A stretch of 48,556 bases of DNA from Clostridia bacterium (GTDB lineage Bacteria > Bacillota > Clostridia > Oscillospirales > CAG-272): positions 1-48,556 of the forward strand of contig JAFVQC010000017.1 in the NCBI GenBank assembly GCA_017504995.1, in the 5' to 3' direction. Below are positions 15,495-22,504 of the stretch, piece by piece (position 1 is the first letter of the stretch; each line of letters begins with the position of its first letter). The notes under the pieces were generated by a model, which saw only the letters and a program-made list of their open reading frames with translations, ran no database searches and was not told where the DNA came from. The translations under genes were made by a program, and so were the position numbers.

Positions 15495-16369
15495 TTGCCG
15501 ATCATATCCGACAAATTACCGAGGATCTTTTCGGCAACGTCGGGCTTGTTCATGGAATAGACGTGAACGTGAGTAATACCGTTGGCGAACAGATCGATGA
15601 TCTGATCGGTAGCGTAGGCAATTCCCGCCTGCTTCATTGCCAGAGGGTCGTGTCCGAACCGATCCACAAGGCTCTTAAATCGCTCGGGCATAAAGGAGCC
15701 TGACAGCTTCAGCGCCCGTTCCACCTGTTTTTCGTTGGTAATGGGCATCACGCCGGGGATCACGGGAACGGTAATCCCCGCCTCTCGGATCTTATACAAA
15801 AAGCTATACAGCAGATTGTTATCAAAAAACATCTGCGTGGTCAGAAAATCACAGCCCGCATCTACCTTTTCCTTCAGATAGCGGATATCCTCCCGTCGGT
15901 CACGGCTTTCGGGATGGATCTCGGGATAACAAGCGCCGCCGATACAAAAATCGGTCTTTGCCGCCTTCAGCTCCCGTATCAGATCAATGGCGTGACGGTA
16001 CGCCCAGCCCGAACGGTCCGCCTGCTCCATCTCCGCGGGAATATCCCCCCGAAGAGCCATCACGTTCTCGATTCCCGCCGCCTCGATCTCCCGAATCCGA
16101 CGGGCTACCGTCTCCCTCGTAGAGGAAACGCAGGTCAGGTGCGCCAGACTGGGAACACCGTACCGTTCCTTGATATTCTTGGCGATCTCCAAAGTATATT
16201 GACTGGTTCCGCCCCCCGCGCCGTAGGTAACGCTCATAAACGAGGGGGAAAGCTTGGCGATCTCCTCCGTGGCGTGTCGCACACTCTCAAAGCTGCTTTC
16301 CGTCTTGGGCGGAAACACCTCGAAGGACACCGATATGGTATCTTCCTTTAACAAATCAATAATTTTCAT
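15491..16369 (-). CDS. metF: 5,10-methylenetetrahydrofolate reductase
   Basis: This 292-residue TIM-barrel flavoprotein reduces methylene-THF to methyl-THF, the methyl donor used by the downstream methionine synthase. Characteristic stretches are VSFEVFPPKTESSFESV (residues 14-30), FMSVTYGAGG with the AHLTC strand, the MALRGDIP segment, GGACYPEIHPES, and DFLTTQMFFDN. The length equals that of bacterial MetF. A GGAGG site lies 5 bases before the ATG. It is the first gene of a three-gene methionine operon driven by the promoter at 16393-16422. Confidence 0.95.
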   Translation of the reverse strand: MKIIDLLKEDTISVSFEVFPPKTESSFESVRHATEEIAKLSPSFMSVTYGAGGGTSQYTLEIAKNIKERYGVPSLAHLTCVSSTRETVARRIREIEAAGIENVMALRGDIPAEMEQADRSGWAYRHAIDLIRELKAAKTDFCIGGACYPEIHPESRDRREDIRYLKEKVDAGCDFLTTQMFFDNNLLYSFLYKIREAGITVPVIPGVMPITNEKQVERALKLSGSFMPERFKSLVDRFGHDPLAMKQAGIAYATDQIIDLFANGITHVHVYSMNKPDVAEKILGNLSDMIGK

Positions 16370-16392
16370 AACGTCCTCCGTTCTTCCCTTCT

Positions 16393-16422
16393 ATTATAGC
16401 ATAAAAAAGGCAGAAAAGTCAA
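16393..16422 (-). promoter_or_regulatory. Promoter of the metF operon
   Basis: Leftward TTGACT (16422-16417), 18-base spacer, TATAAT (16398-16393) with extended TGc. The leader to metF is only about 17 bases, so there is no room for a SAM or cobalamin riboswitch downstream of this promoter. Confidence 0.8.
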
Positions 16423-16448
16423 CCTTCTCCTGCCTCTTTGTCAAAAAT

Positions 16449-16506
16449 CAAGAAAAAAAAGAGAAATGACCCTTGATCACGGTTGTAAGCCCACGATCAA
16501 GGGTCA
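16449..16506 (-). terminator. Strong leftward terminator upstream of metF
   Basis: TGACCCTTGATC and its exact complement form a 12-base-pair stem (16506-16495 with 16478-16467). It is followed leftward by TTTCTCTTTTTTTTC. It ends whatever is transcribed from the promoter at 16912-16940. Confidence 0.85.
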
Positions 16507-16905
16507 CTTCTGTTCACTCTTGATATCTAACATCTTTTGTAATCCTCTCTTTCCTCATCTACCCCTTGCTACTCTCCTTCACTCGCACTCACCCGAAATT
16601 TCCTATTCTGTAAGCAGAATTCCTTAAGGCTGTCTATGAATGTTTTTTCACAAAAGGCGAATCTCTTGAACCTGTCGCGTATCCTTCCGTTTTTTCGATC
16701 GAATCAGAATGAAACCGAGGTGTTGGTCGAATCGATCACTCACGTCTCTTCTACCAAAATCTATATTCACTCCCACTCGTACAATTTGCTCACTTCGTTT
16801 TTTCTTCTCTCTACCGTTCCGCGGTTTCCTTCTCAGTACTGTTTTCAAACGGAGTGTTTCGCTTGGGTTCGTTTTTTACTTTCTCATCGGCCCTTCCTCC
16901 TTTGT
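16449..16905 (-). ncRNA. Candidate non-coding RNA (orphan transcription unit)
   Basis: A good promoter (16940-16912) and a strong terminator (16506-16449) bracket about 457 bases on the minus strand. A ribosome-binding-like AGGAGG is followed by ATG AGA AAG TAA, which encodes only three residues. The same frame then reopens for about 80 codons without a good start (K/R-rich, no family recognised). Local structure is visible: a perfect hairpin ATTCTG-CTTA-CAGAAT at 16607-16622 and the pair GATCGA/TCGATC near 16700-16737. I do not recognise tmRNA, RNase P RNA, 6S, SRP RNA or a known riboswitch. A broken small gene is the main alternative. Confidence 0.45.
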
Positions 16906-16911
16906 GTCTTT

Positions 16912-16940
16912 ATTATAGCATACTTTTTTTCACTTTGCAA
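16912..16940 (-). promoter_or_regulatory. Promoter of the orphan transcription unit
   Basis: Leftward TTGCAA (16940-16935), 17-base spacer, TATAAT (16917-16912) with extended TGc. Predicted start point near 16905. Confidence 0.72.
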
Positions 16941-17014
16941 TAGGCAGATTGTAAAAACTTCACAATATTTTTTTGTATACATCGCAGAAAATCGGCTTTT
17001 ATTACAAAAAAGTG

Positions 17015-17043
17015 TTTACAAGCTCGTTTTTTTGTGATATAAT
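17015..17043 (+). promoter_or_regulatory. Rightward promoter facing the 3' end of the AraC gene
   Basis: TTTACA (17015-17020), 17 bases, TATAAT (17038-17043) with extended TGa. No rightward gene follows before 18140, so the product would be antisense to the araC-like mRNA. A TGTTGCAACA palindrome (17054-17063) sits at the predicted start. Confidence 0.55.
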
Positions 17044-17078
17044 AAATATGTTGTGTTGCAACAAATCCTTCTCCCCAT

Positions 17079-17122
17079 AAAAAATCAAGTTCCCACACGC
17101 CCGTTCTTTGGTCTGTGGGAAC
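17079..17122 (-). terminator. Terminator of the AraC-type regulator gene
   Basis: GTTCCCACA (17089-17097) pairs with TGTGGGAAC (17114-17122). Leftward transcription meets TTGATTTTTT after the stem. It lies 31 bases past the stop. Confidence 0.75.
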
Positions 17123-17152
17123 TGTTTGCTTCTATAGATTCTTCATCCAAAA

Positions 17153-17995
17153 TCAGGCTTTGATCTGCATGATCTTCTTTTTTCCCGTGGTGGGCGCCGT
17201 TCCAAACCGTTTTTTATACAGTCTGTAAAAGGACGAATAGTCACGGAAGCCGCACGCCTGCCCTGCCGCCGTGGCGCTTTCTCCTTTGGCGATCATGCCC
17301 TGCGCCACCACGAGCCGCTTCGACAAGATATAGTGATACACCGACGTTCCCGTCAGCTTTCGGAACACGCGGTTGATCTGAGAGGTGCTCATATGGATCT
17401 GCTCGGAAATCACCGTGAGGGAAAGCTCCTCTGTCAGATGCTCGTTAATATAGTCAATGATCCGTCTGCCCATATCGTCCTCCGACGAGGCGGGACTCTC
17501 CTTTTTTTGCAAAAACGCTCCGTTGATCGCGCACAGCAGAGAAACCAGATGGGCAGGTACTGCCGCGTCCGCGCCAAACGCCGCGCAATCCGCGCACATT
17601 TGACGAAACACGCCCAAAGGCTCGATGCCGAAAAACTCCGAAGGATGATACTGATTTCGCTCTCCCAGTCCCCGTTCGGTAAACGCCGACAGCAGCTCGG
17701 CAGGAAATCCGTGCTCCGCCAACAGCTCAGGGCGGAAATTCAAGGTATAACGCTCGTATCGCTCGCTTCGGTTGACCAACAGCTTATGGGTCTCCGCGCT
17801 TCGCATCAGCACCAGACTCCCCGATCGCAGGTCGTACACCTGTCCCTCTACCACGTATCCGACCTTCCCTTCCGCAACGCATAAAAGCTCGTAGTCCTCG
17901 TGAACGTGCAGGGGAAAGCTTTGATCCTCTGGAAAGTCGTCTACCGAATGTGTCAGAATAAAGCCCGATCCGCGATATTTTTCCAAACCTGCCAT
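17153..17995 (-). CDS. AraC-family transcriptional regulator of the hexuronate cluster
   Basis: The 280-residue protein has an N-terminal cupin sensing domain (about residues 15-100, including FPLHVHEDYELLCVAEGKVGYVVEG) and a C-terminal double helix-turn-helix (about 180-275, with MSTSQINRVFRKLTG and CGFRDYSSFYRLYKKRFG). Such regulators usually activate sugar-use genes on binding the sugar. It is divergent from uxaC with only 144 bases between start codons, so uronate genes are the obvious target. A GGAGGTG site lies about 8 bases before the ATG. The final basic tail (GKKKIMQIKA) is ordinary. Confidence 0.9.
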   Translation of the reverse strand: MAGLEKYRGSGFILTHSVDDFPEDQSFPLHVHEDYELLCVAEGKVGYVVEGQVYDLRSGSLVLMRSAETHKLLVNRSERYERYTLNFRPELLAEHGFPAELLSAFTERGLGERNQYHPSEFFGIEPLGVFRQMCADCAAFGADAAVPAHLVSLLCAINGAFLQKKESPASSEDDMGRRIIDYINEHLTEELSLTVISEQIHMSTSQINRVFRKLTGTSVYHYILSKRLVVAQGMIAKGESATAAGQACGFRDYSSFYRLYKKRFGTAPTTGKKKIMQIKA

Positions 17996-18028
17996 CTTAA
18001 AACACCTCCGTTTCTCCCTATCCTCTTT

Positions 18029-18057
18029 ATTATATCACGATATGCTCAAAAATGCAA
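18029..18057 (-). promoter_or_regulatory. Promoter of the AraC-type regulator
   Basis: Leftward TTGCAT (18057-18052), 17 bases, TATAAT (18034-18029) with extended TGa. Confidence 0.7.
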
Positions 18058-18079
18058 TATAAAATGATTATTTTTGCAA

Positions 18080-18108
18080 TTCCATTGTAATTCAATATAT
18101 ATTATAAT
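18080..18108 (+). promoter_or_regulatory. Probable activator-dependent promoter of uxaC
   Basis: A TATAAT at 18103-18108 has only a poor -35 (TTCCAT, 18080-18085) at 17 bases, as expected where an AraC-type activator is needed. The region 18060-18110 is AT-rich with repeated TTGCAAT/TTGTAAT steps that could be its binding site. Confidence 0.4.
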
Positions 18109-18139
18109 ATTAGTATCCAATCAAGAAAAGGAGTCGCTT

Positions 18140-19510
18140 ATGAGAGATGATTATTTGCTCAGCGGGGAGCTTGCCAAGTCCCTTTACGAGCGCGCGAAAG
18201 CCTTACCGATCTACGATTATCATTGCCATTTGAATCCCAAGGAGATCTGGGAGGACAAGCCCTTCGAAACCATTGGCGAGATCTGGCTTGGCGGCGACCA
18301 CTATAAGTGGAGAATGATGCGCGGCGCGGGCATTGAGGAAAATCGCATCACGGGAGACGCCTCCTTCAAGGAAAAATTTCTCGCCTACGCTTCCGCGCTT
18401 CCCCTTGCCGTAGGCAATCCCCTTGCGGTCTGGTCTCACGCCGAGCTGAAAACCTGCTTTGGCATCGACCGCCCCTTGAATCCCGATACCGCGGAGGAGA
18501 TCTGGGAAGAAGCAAACGCCTATATCAAAAAAACGAATATGTCTCCCCGCAAGCTGATCGAGTCCTTCGGCGTGGAATTCATTGGGACGACGGACGATCC
18601 CTGCGACAGCTTGGAATACCACGAAAAGCTGGCGGCTGACCCCACCTTCTCCGTGAAGGTAACGCCTTCCTTCCGCACTGACAATTTGATGACCTTGCGC
18701 AGAGACGGTTATCGGGACTATATTGCCCGTCTGTCCGAGTGCTCGGGCTGCGCCATCGATTCCTTCCCCTCGCTGATGGAAGCGGCGGAAAAGCGAATCC
18801 TATCCTTCAAGGAAAGAGGCTGCGTCTTTACCGATGTGGGCATTACCGATTTTCCCAACCGCATCGCAAGTGAGAAGGAAGCCACCGAAACCCTCAGCGC
18901 CGTGCTTGCAGGAAAATCCGTTACCGACGAGGCGTATCTGGGCTTCCTCGGCTCTGTTTTCGTAGCGCTTGGCAAGCTTTACCGCAAGCACGGGCTTGTC
19001 ATGCAGCTTCATCTCGGCGCGTATCGCAATCCCAACAGCGCGCTCTTCGCCTCTCTTGGCGGTGACTGCGGCTGCGATTGCATCGGCAAGGCGGTAGACG
19101 GCGGTGATCTGATTCGGATACTGGACGCCATCGATCAAGACGGCGGTCTGCCCGAAACCATTTTGTATTCTCTGAATCCCTCCATGAACGACCAGCTCGC
19201 CTCCATCGCGGGAAGCTTCCGCGGCGTGAAGCTCGGCGCGGCTTGGTGGTTCAACGATCATACCTTTGGCATTCGGCAGGTTCTGAACAGCCTGTCCTCC
19301 ATCGGATATTTGGGCGGCTTCTACGGTATGCTAACCGACAGCCGCAGCTTCCTTTCTTACCCCCGCCACGATTACTTCCGCCGTATTCTCTGCTCCTTCG
19401 TCGCCGATCTGTACGAAAGCGGACAGGTAGCGGACGCAAGCGCCCTTCCCCTGTTGATTGAAAAAATTTGTTATCAAAATATTAAAGAAAGAATAGGAGA
19501 ATCACGATGA
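18140..19510 (+). CDS. uxaC: Glucuronate (uronate) isomerase
   Basis: This 456-residue enzyme interconverts D-glucuronate with D-fructuronate (and D-galacturonate with D-tagaturonate), the entry step of hexuronate breakdown. It belongs to the amidohydrolase superfamily. The N-terminal metal motif YDYHCHLNPKEIWEDKPF, followed by the IWLGGDHYKWRMMRGAGI segment, is diagnostic. Near the C-terminus, GAAWWFNDHTFG, GGFYGMLTDSRSFLSYPRHDYFRRI and ICYQNIKERIG are also family blocks. The start at 18140 is supported by AAGGAG 6 bases upstream; an in-frame codon at 18074 lies upstream of the promoter and is rejected. The stop overlaps the uxuA start by 4 bases. Confidence 0.96.
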   Translation: MRDDYLLSGELAKSLYERAKALPIYDYHCHLNPKEIWEDKPFETIGEIWLGGDHYKWRMMRGAGIEENRITGDASFKEKFLAYASALPLAVGNPLAVWSHAELKTCFGIDRPLNPDTAEEIWEEANAYIKKTNMSPRKLIESFGVEFIGTTDDPCDSLEYHEKLAADPTFSVKVTPSFRTDNLMTLRRDGYRDYIARLSECSGCAIDSFPSLMEAAEKRILSFKERGCVFTDVGITDFPNRIASEKEATETLSAVLAGKSVTDEAYLGFLGSVFVALGKLYRKHGLVMQLHLGAYRNPNSALFASLGGDCGCDCIGKAVDGGDLIRILDAIDQDGGLPETILYSLNPSMNDQLASIAGSFRGVKLGAAWWFNDHTFGIRQVLNSLSSIGYLGGFYGMLTDSRSFLSYPRHDYFRRILCSFVADLYESGQVADASALPLLIEKICYQNIKERIGESR

Positions 19511-20544
19511 AATTAACCTTTCGTTGGTATGGCGACGACGATCCCGTAACCTTGGATCACATTCGCCAGATCCCCAAAATGAGTGGCATCGTTTCCGCCG
19601 TATATTCCTTCAAGCCCGGTGAGGTCTGGAGCGAGGAAAGCATTGAGGCGATCCGCCAAAAAGCCGCCGCCAAGGGACTGGAATTCGAAGTCGTGGAAAG
19701 CGTTCCCGTTCCCGAGGAGATCAAGTACGGCGGTGAGAACGCCGACCGTCTGATCGAAAACTACTGTGAGAATATTCGCCGTCTGGGCAAGGCGGGTGTC
19801 AAGTGCGTCTGCTACAACTTCATGCCCGTGTTCGACTGGCTTCGCAGCGAGCTGGAGCATCAGAACGCCGACGGCTCCAATTCCCTTGCCTACGACGAGG
19901 AGACCCTCTTTACCATGGATCCCGCCGCGGGAGATCTTTCTCTGCCCGGTTGGGACGAAAGCTACACCAAGTCCGAGCTAAACCGTCTCTTGGAGATCTA
20001 CAAGACGATGACCGAGGAGAACCTGTGGGAAAATCTGTCCCGTTTCCTCCATGCGGTGATCCCCGTTGCCGAGGAGGCAGGGGTCAATATGGCGATCCAC
20101 CCCGACGATCCGCCATGGGGCATTTTCGGTCTGCCGAGAATCATGACCTGCGAGGCTAACTACGACCGCTTCCTGAAGCTCGTAGATTCTCCCGCCAACG
20201 GTCTGACCTTCTGCACGGGGTCTCTTGGCGCGTCGGCAGATAACGATCTGGTTCATCTGGCAGGAAAATACGCCGATCGGATTCACTTCCTTCACCTGCG
20301 CAACATTCTGCGGACGGGTGAGAGACGGTTCTGCGAGGTAGGTCACCCCACCGAATGCGGTTCTCTCGACATGTACGGCATCGTCAAGGCGCTGGTCGAT
20401 CACGGCTTTGACGGATACGTCCGTCCCGACCACGGCAGAATGATCTGGGGGGAGACGGGGCGCTACGGCTACGGTCTGTTCGACCGCGCGTTGGGCGCTG
20501 CCTATATCGTCGGCTTGTTTGAAGGCATCGAAAAATCGAAATAA
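19507..20544 (+). CDS. uxuA: Mannonate dehydratase
   Basis: This 345-residue metal-dependent TIM-barrel lyase dehydrates D-mannonate to 2-keto-3-deoxygluconate. It opens MKLTFRWYGDDDPVTL and MSGIVSAVY, carries the conserved VCYNFMPVFDW block near residue 100, NMAIHPDDPPWGIFGLPRI near residue 195, the FCTGSLGA metal-binding cysteine segment near 235, and HFLHLRN/VRPDHGR blocks toward the end. The length of about 345 fits the family. It is translationally coupled to uxaC (ATGA overlap) and followed 9-15 bases later by the fructuronate reductase. Kinase and aldolase genes for ketodeoxygluconate are not in the window. Confidence 0.96.
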   Translation: MKLTFRWYGDDDPVTLDHIRQIPKMSGIVSAVYSFKPGEVWSEESIEAIRQKAAAKGLEFEVVESVPVPEEIKYGGENADRLIENYCENIRRLGKAGVKCVCYNFMPVFDWLRSELEHQNADGSNSLAYDEETLFTMDPAAGDLSLPGWDESYTKSELNRLLEIYKTMTEENLWENLSRFLHAVIPVAEEAGVNMAIHPDDPPWGIFGLPRIMTCEANYDRFLKLVDSPANGLTFCTGSLGASADNDLVHLAGKYADRIHFLHLRNILRTGERRFCEVGHPTECGSLDMYGIVKALVDHGFDGYVRPDHGRMIWGETGRYGYGLFDRALGAAYIVGLFEGIEKSK

Positions 20545-20559
20545 AGTGAGGAAATGACG

Positions 20560-21399
20560 ATGGAAAATAAAATGTTTGACGGCAAGGTCGCCGTCGTTAC
20601 CGGCGCAGGCGGCGTTCTCTGCTCCTCCTTTGCCGAGGAAATGGCAAGAAGGGGCGCAAAGGTTGCTTTGCTGGATCTGAATCTTGACGCGGCGGAAGCG
20701 GTTGCCGCCTCCATTCGCGCCCACGGCGGTGTGGCTATGGCGTATCGGGCAGACGTTCTTGACCGAGCGTGTCTTGACGAGCTTCATGCAAAAATTCTCG
20801 CCGATCTTGGCAAGTGTGACATTCTGATCAACGGCGCGGGCGGCAACAGCCCCCGTTGCACCACCGCCCACGAATATTACGAGGAGGGCGACGAGCTGAC
20901 CGACGAGGTCAAGACCTTTTTCAATCTGGACCGAAAGGATTTCGATTTCGTGTTCGGACTGAACATCATGGGAACGCTGCTTCCCACGCAGGTGTTTGCG
21001 CCCGATCTGCTACACCGTGACGGCTGTATCGTAAACGTGTCGTCGATGAACGCCTTCCGTCCCTTGACGAAGATCCCCGCCTACAGCGCGGCAAAATCCG
21101 CCGTGTCCAACTTCACCCAGTGGCTTGCGGTACACTTTGCGGGCTGTGGCATTCGTGTCAACGCCATCGCGCCCGGGTTCTTCGTGACCAAGCAGAATCA
21201 AACGCTTCTTTTCAACGAGGACGGCACTCCTACTCCCAGAACCGACAAGATCCTTCGCGCTACCCCCATGGGACGCTTCGGCAAGCCCGAGGAGCTGTTG
21301 GGCACGCTGGTCTGGCTCTGCGACAACAACGCCTCCGCCTTCGTTACGGGCGTGGTCGTTCCCGTAGACGGCGGCTTCTCCGCTTACTCCGGCGTATAA
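20560..21399 (+). CDS. uxuB: SDR-type fructuronate reductase (D-mannonate oxidoreductase)
   Basis: This 279-residue short-chain dehydrogenase probably reduces D-fructuronate to D-mannonate between the UxaC and UxuA steps. The nucleotide motif is TGAGGVLCSS, in which a Cys replaces the usual third Gly; as I recall, this is normal for the Bacillus YjmF-type enzyme. The catalytic NVSSMNAF serine and PAYSAAK tyrosine/lysine are intact, and the long insert containing the acidic EYYEEGDELTDEVK stretch is typical of this group. Of two nearby ATGs the one at 20560 is chosen because GTGAGG lies 8 bases before it. The symbol refers to function; the protein is unrelated to the long-chain E. coli UxuB. 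Confidence 0.85.
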   Translation: MENKMFDGKVAVVTGAGGVLCSSFAEEMARRGAKVALLDLNLDAAEAVAASIRAHGGVAMAYRADVLDRACLDELHAKILADLGKCDILINGAGGNSPRCTTAHEYYEEGDELTDEVKTFFNLDRKDFDFVFGLNIMGTLLPTQVFAPDLLHRDGCIVNVSSMNAFRPLTKIPAYSAAKSAVSNFTQWLAVHFAGCGIRVNAIAPGFFVTKQNQTLLFNEDGTPTPRTDKILRATPMGRFGKPEELLGTLVWLCDNNASAFVTGVVVPVDGGFSAYSGV

Positions 21400-21419
21400 G
21401 GACGCGGGGGGACGCGTTA

Positions 21420-21484
21420 GGGAAAACCTTCTTTCGAAAAGGTTTCCCCTATAACCCCTTCCAAGAACTTGCTAGCAAGTTCTT
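21420..21484. repeat. Palindromic repeat, family A copy 1
   Basis: Two adjacent hairpins: GGGAAAACCTT with AAGGTTTCCC (21420-21430/21439-21448), then a perfect 22-base palindrome at 21463-21484 (AAGAACTTGC and its complement). The same unit occurs inverted at 43831-43877. No T run follows, so it is a repeat rather than a clear terminator. Confidence 0.7.
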
Positions 21485-21555
21485 AGGTGGACGTTATAGT
21501 TAGTACGCTCGACCATTGTAAATATCCGAATCTGTTTATTTCGTGTCTAAGGAAA

Positions 21556-21587
21556 AAATCCGTCGGACACTGCGTACCGACGGATTT
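21556..21587. terminator. 11-base-pair hairpin with a T run on the minus side only
   Basis: AAATCCGTCGG (21556-21566) pairs with CCGACGGATTT (21577-21587). Six T's follow it only for leftward transcription, although the flanking genes run rightward. It may protect mRNA or stop antisense transcription. The rest of 21400-21644 holds the family A repeat and the AGGAG site of the next gene. Confidence 0.5.
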
Positions 21588-21644
21588 GGATGCGAAAAGG
21601 ATACCGACAAAAAACATCAAAAACCAATAATTAGGAGAAAAAAG

Positions 21645-22484
21645 ATGATTCAATATTGTGCCTTTGCCGACGAAGCCTCGTCGATGATCGACGGTCAGAT
21701 CGCGGCAATGAAACGAAACGGCATCTCCCTTCTGGAGATTCGCGGTGTTGACGGCACCAACATAAGCAAGATCACCACCCAAAAAGCAAAAGAGGTTCGC
21801 AAAAAGCTGGACGATGCGGGAACGTCGGTCTGGTCTATTGGCTCGCCCATCGGGAAGATCTCTCTTGCCGACGATTTCGCGCCTCATTTGGACGAATTTA
21901 AACGAATTCTGGAATATGCCGATATTCTGAATGCTAAGAAAGTCCGTCTGTTCAGCTTCTATCCCATGGAGGGAGAAAGCTACGACGTCACTCTGGAACG
22001 GATTTTGGAGCGTCTTTCCGCCTTCTGTGAGCTGACCCCCGAGGGCATCGTTCTTTGTCATGAAAACGAAAAGCGGATTTTCGGGGAGACCCCCGAAACA
22101 TGTCTCGCCATTCACAAGGCGCTTCCTCGGCTTCGGGCGGTATTCGATCCTGCCAACTTCGTACAGTGCGGTGTGGATACGCTTCGCGCATGGGAGCTGA
22201 TGAAGGATTACGTAGAATATCTTCACATCAAGGACGCTCGCGCGGACGGCGTGGTCGTTCCCGCGGGACGGGGACTTGGCAACGTGGAAGCCATCGTCAA
22301 GGCGTACGTGGCGCAGGGCGGTCAGGTGATGACCCTTGAACCTCACCTGACGGCATTCACGGGGCTGGATCAGCTGGAAAACGGTGAATCCCTCAAGGAA
22401 GGCGAGGTCGTATACAAAAACAACGACGAGGCGTTTGACGCAGCTGTTTGCGCTCTCAAAACCATTACCGCGCGCATCGCGTAA
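21645..22484 (+). CDS. Sugar phosphate isomerase/epimerase family (xylose-isomerase-like TIM barrel)
   Basis: This 279-residue protein has the AP-endonuclease-2/xylose-isomerase-like barrel. It starts MIQYCAFADEASSMIDGQ, and metal-binding acid and histidine residues are visible in order: CHENE near residue 130, FDPANF near 165, YLHIKDAR near 195 and TLEPHL near 235. Members isomerise, epimerise or dehydrate sugars and inositols; some act with Gfo/Idh/MocA oxidoreductases. Two such oxidoreductase genes follow directly, which suggests a joint pathway on a keto-sugar. AGGAG lies 7 bases before the ATG. The exact substrate is unknown. Confidence 0.82.
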   Translation: MIQYCAFADEASSMIDGQIAAMKRNGISLLEIRGVDGTNISKITTQKAKEVRKKLDDAGTSVWSIGSPIGKISLADDFAPHLDEFKRILEYADILNAKKVRLFSFYPMEGESYDVTLERILERLSAFCELTPEGIVLCHENEKRIFGETPETCLAIHKALPRLRAVFDPANFVQCGVDTLRAWELMKDYVEYLHIKDARADGVVVPAGRGLGNVEAIVKAYVAQGGQVMTLEPHLTAFTGLDQLENGESLKEGEVVYKNNDEAFDAAVCALKTITARIA

Positions 22485-22504
22485 TATAAAAAGGAGAATT
22501 GACA

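Noticed and set aside
16648-16848. A 66-codon TTG-started frame in the orphan transcription unit
   Set aside because: No ribosome-binding site, extreme Lys/Arg content and no family match; kept only as an alternative explanation.
16370-17152. SAM (S-box), T-box or cobalamin riboswitch upstream of metF
   Set aside because: None of the conserved core sequences I know was found, and the metF leader is only about 17 bases.
21420-21484. The hairpins after uxuB as a standard terminator
   Set aside because: No T run follows them; the sequence is a member of a dispersed repeat family instead.
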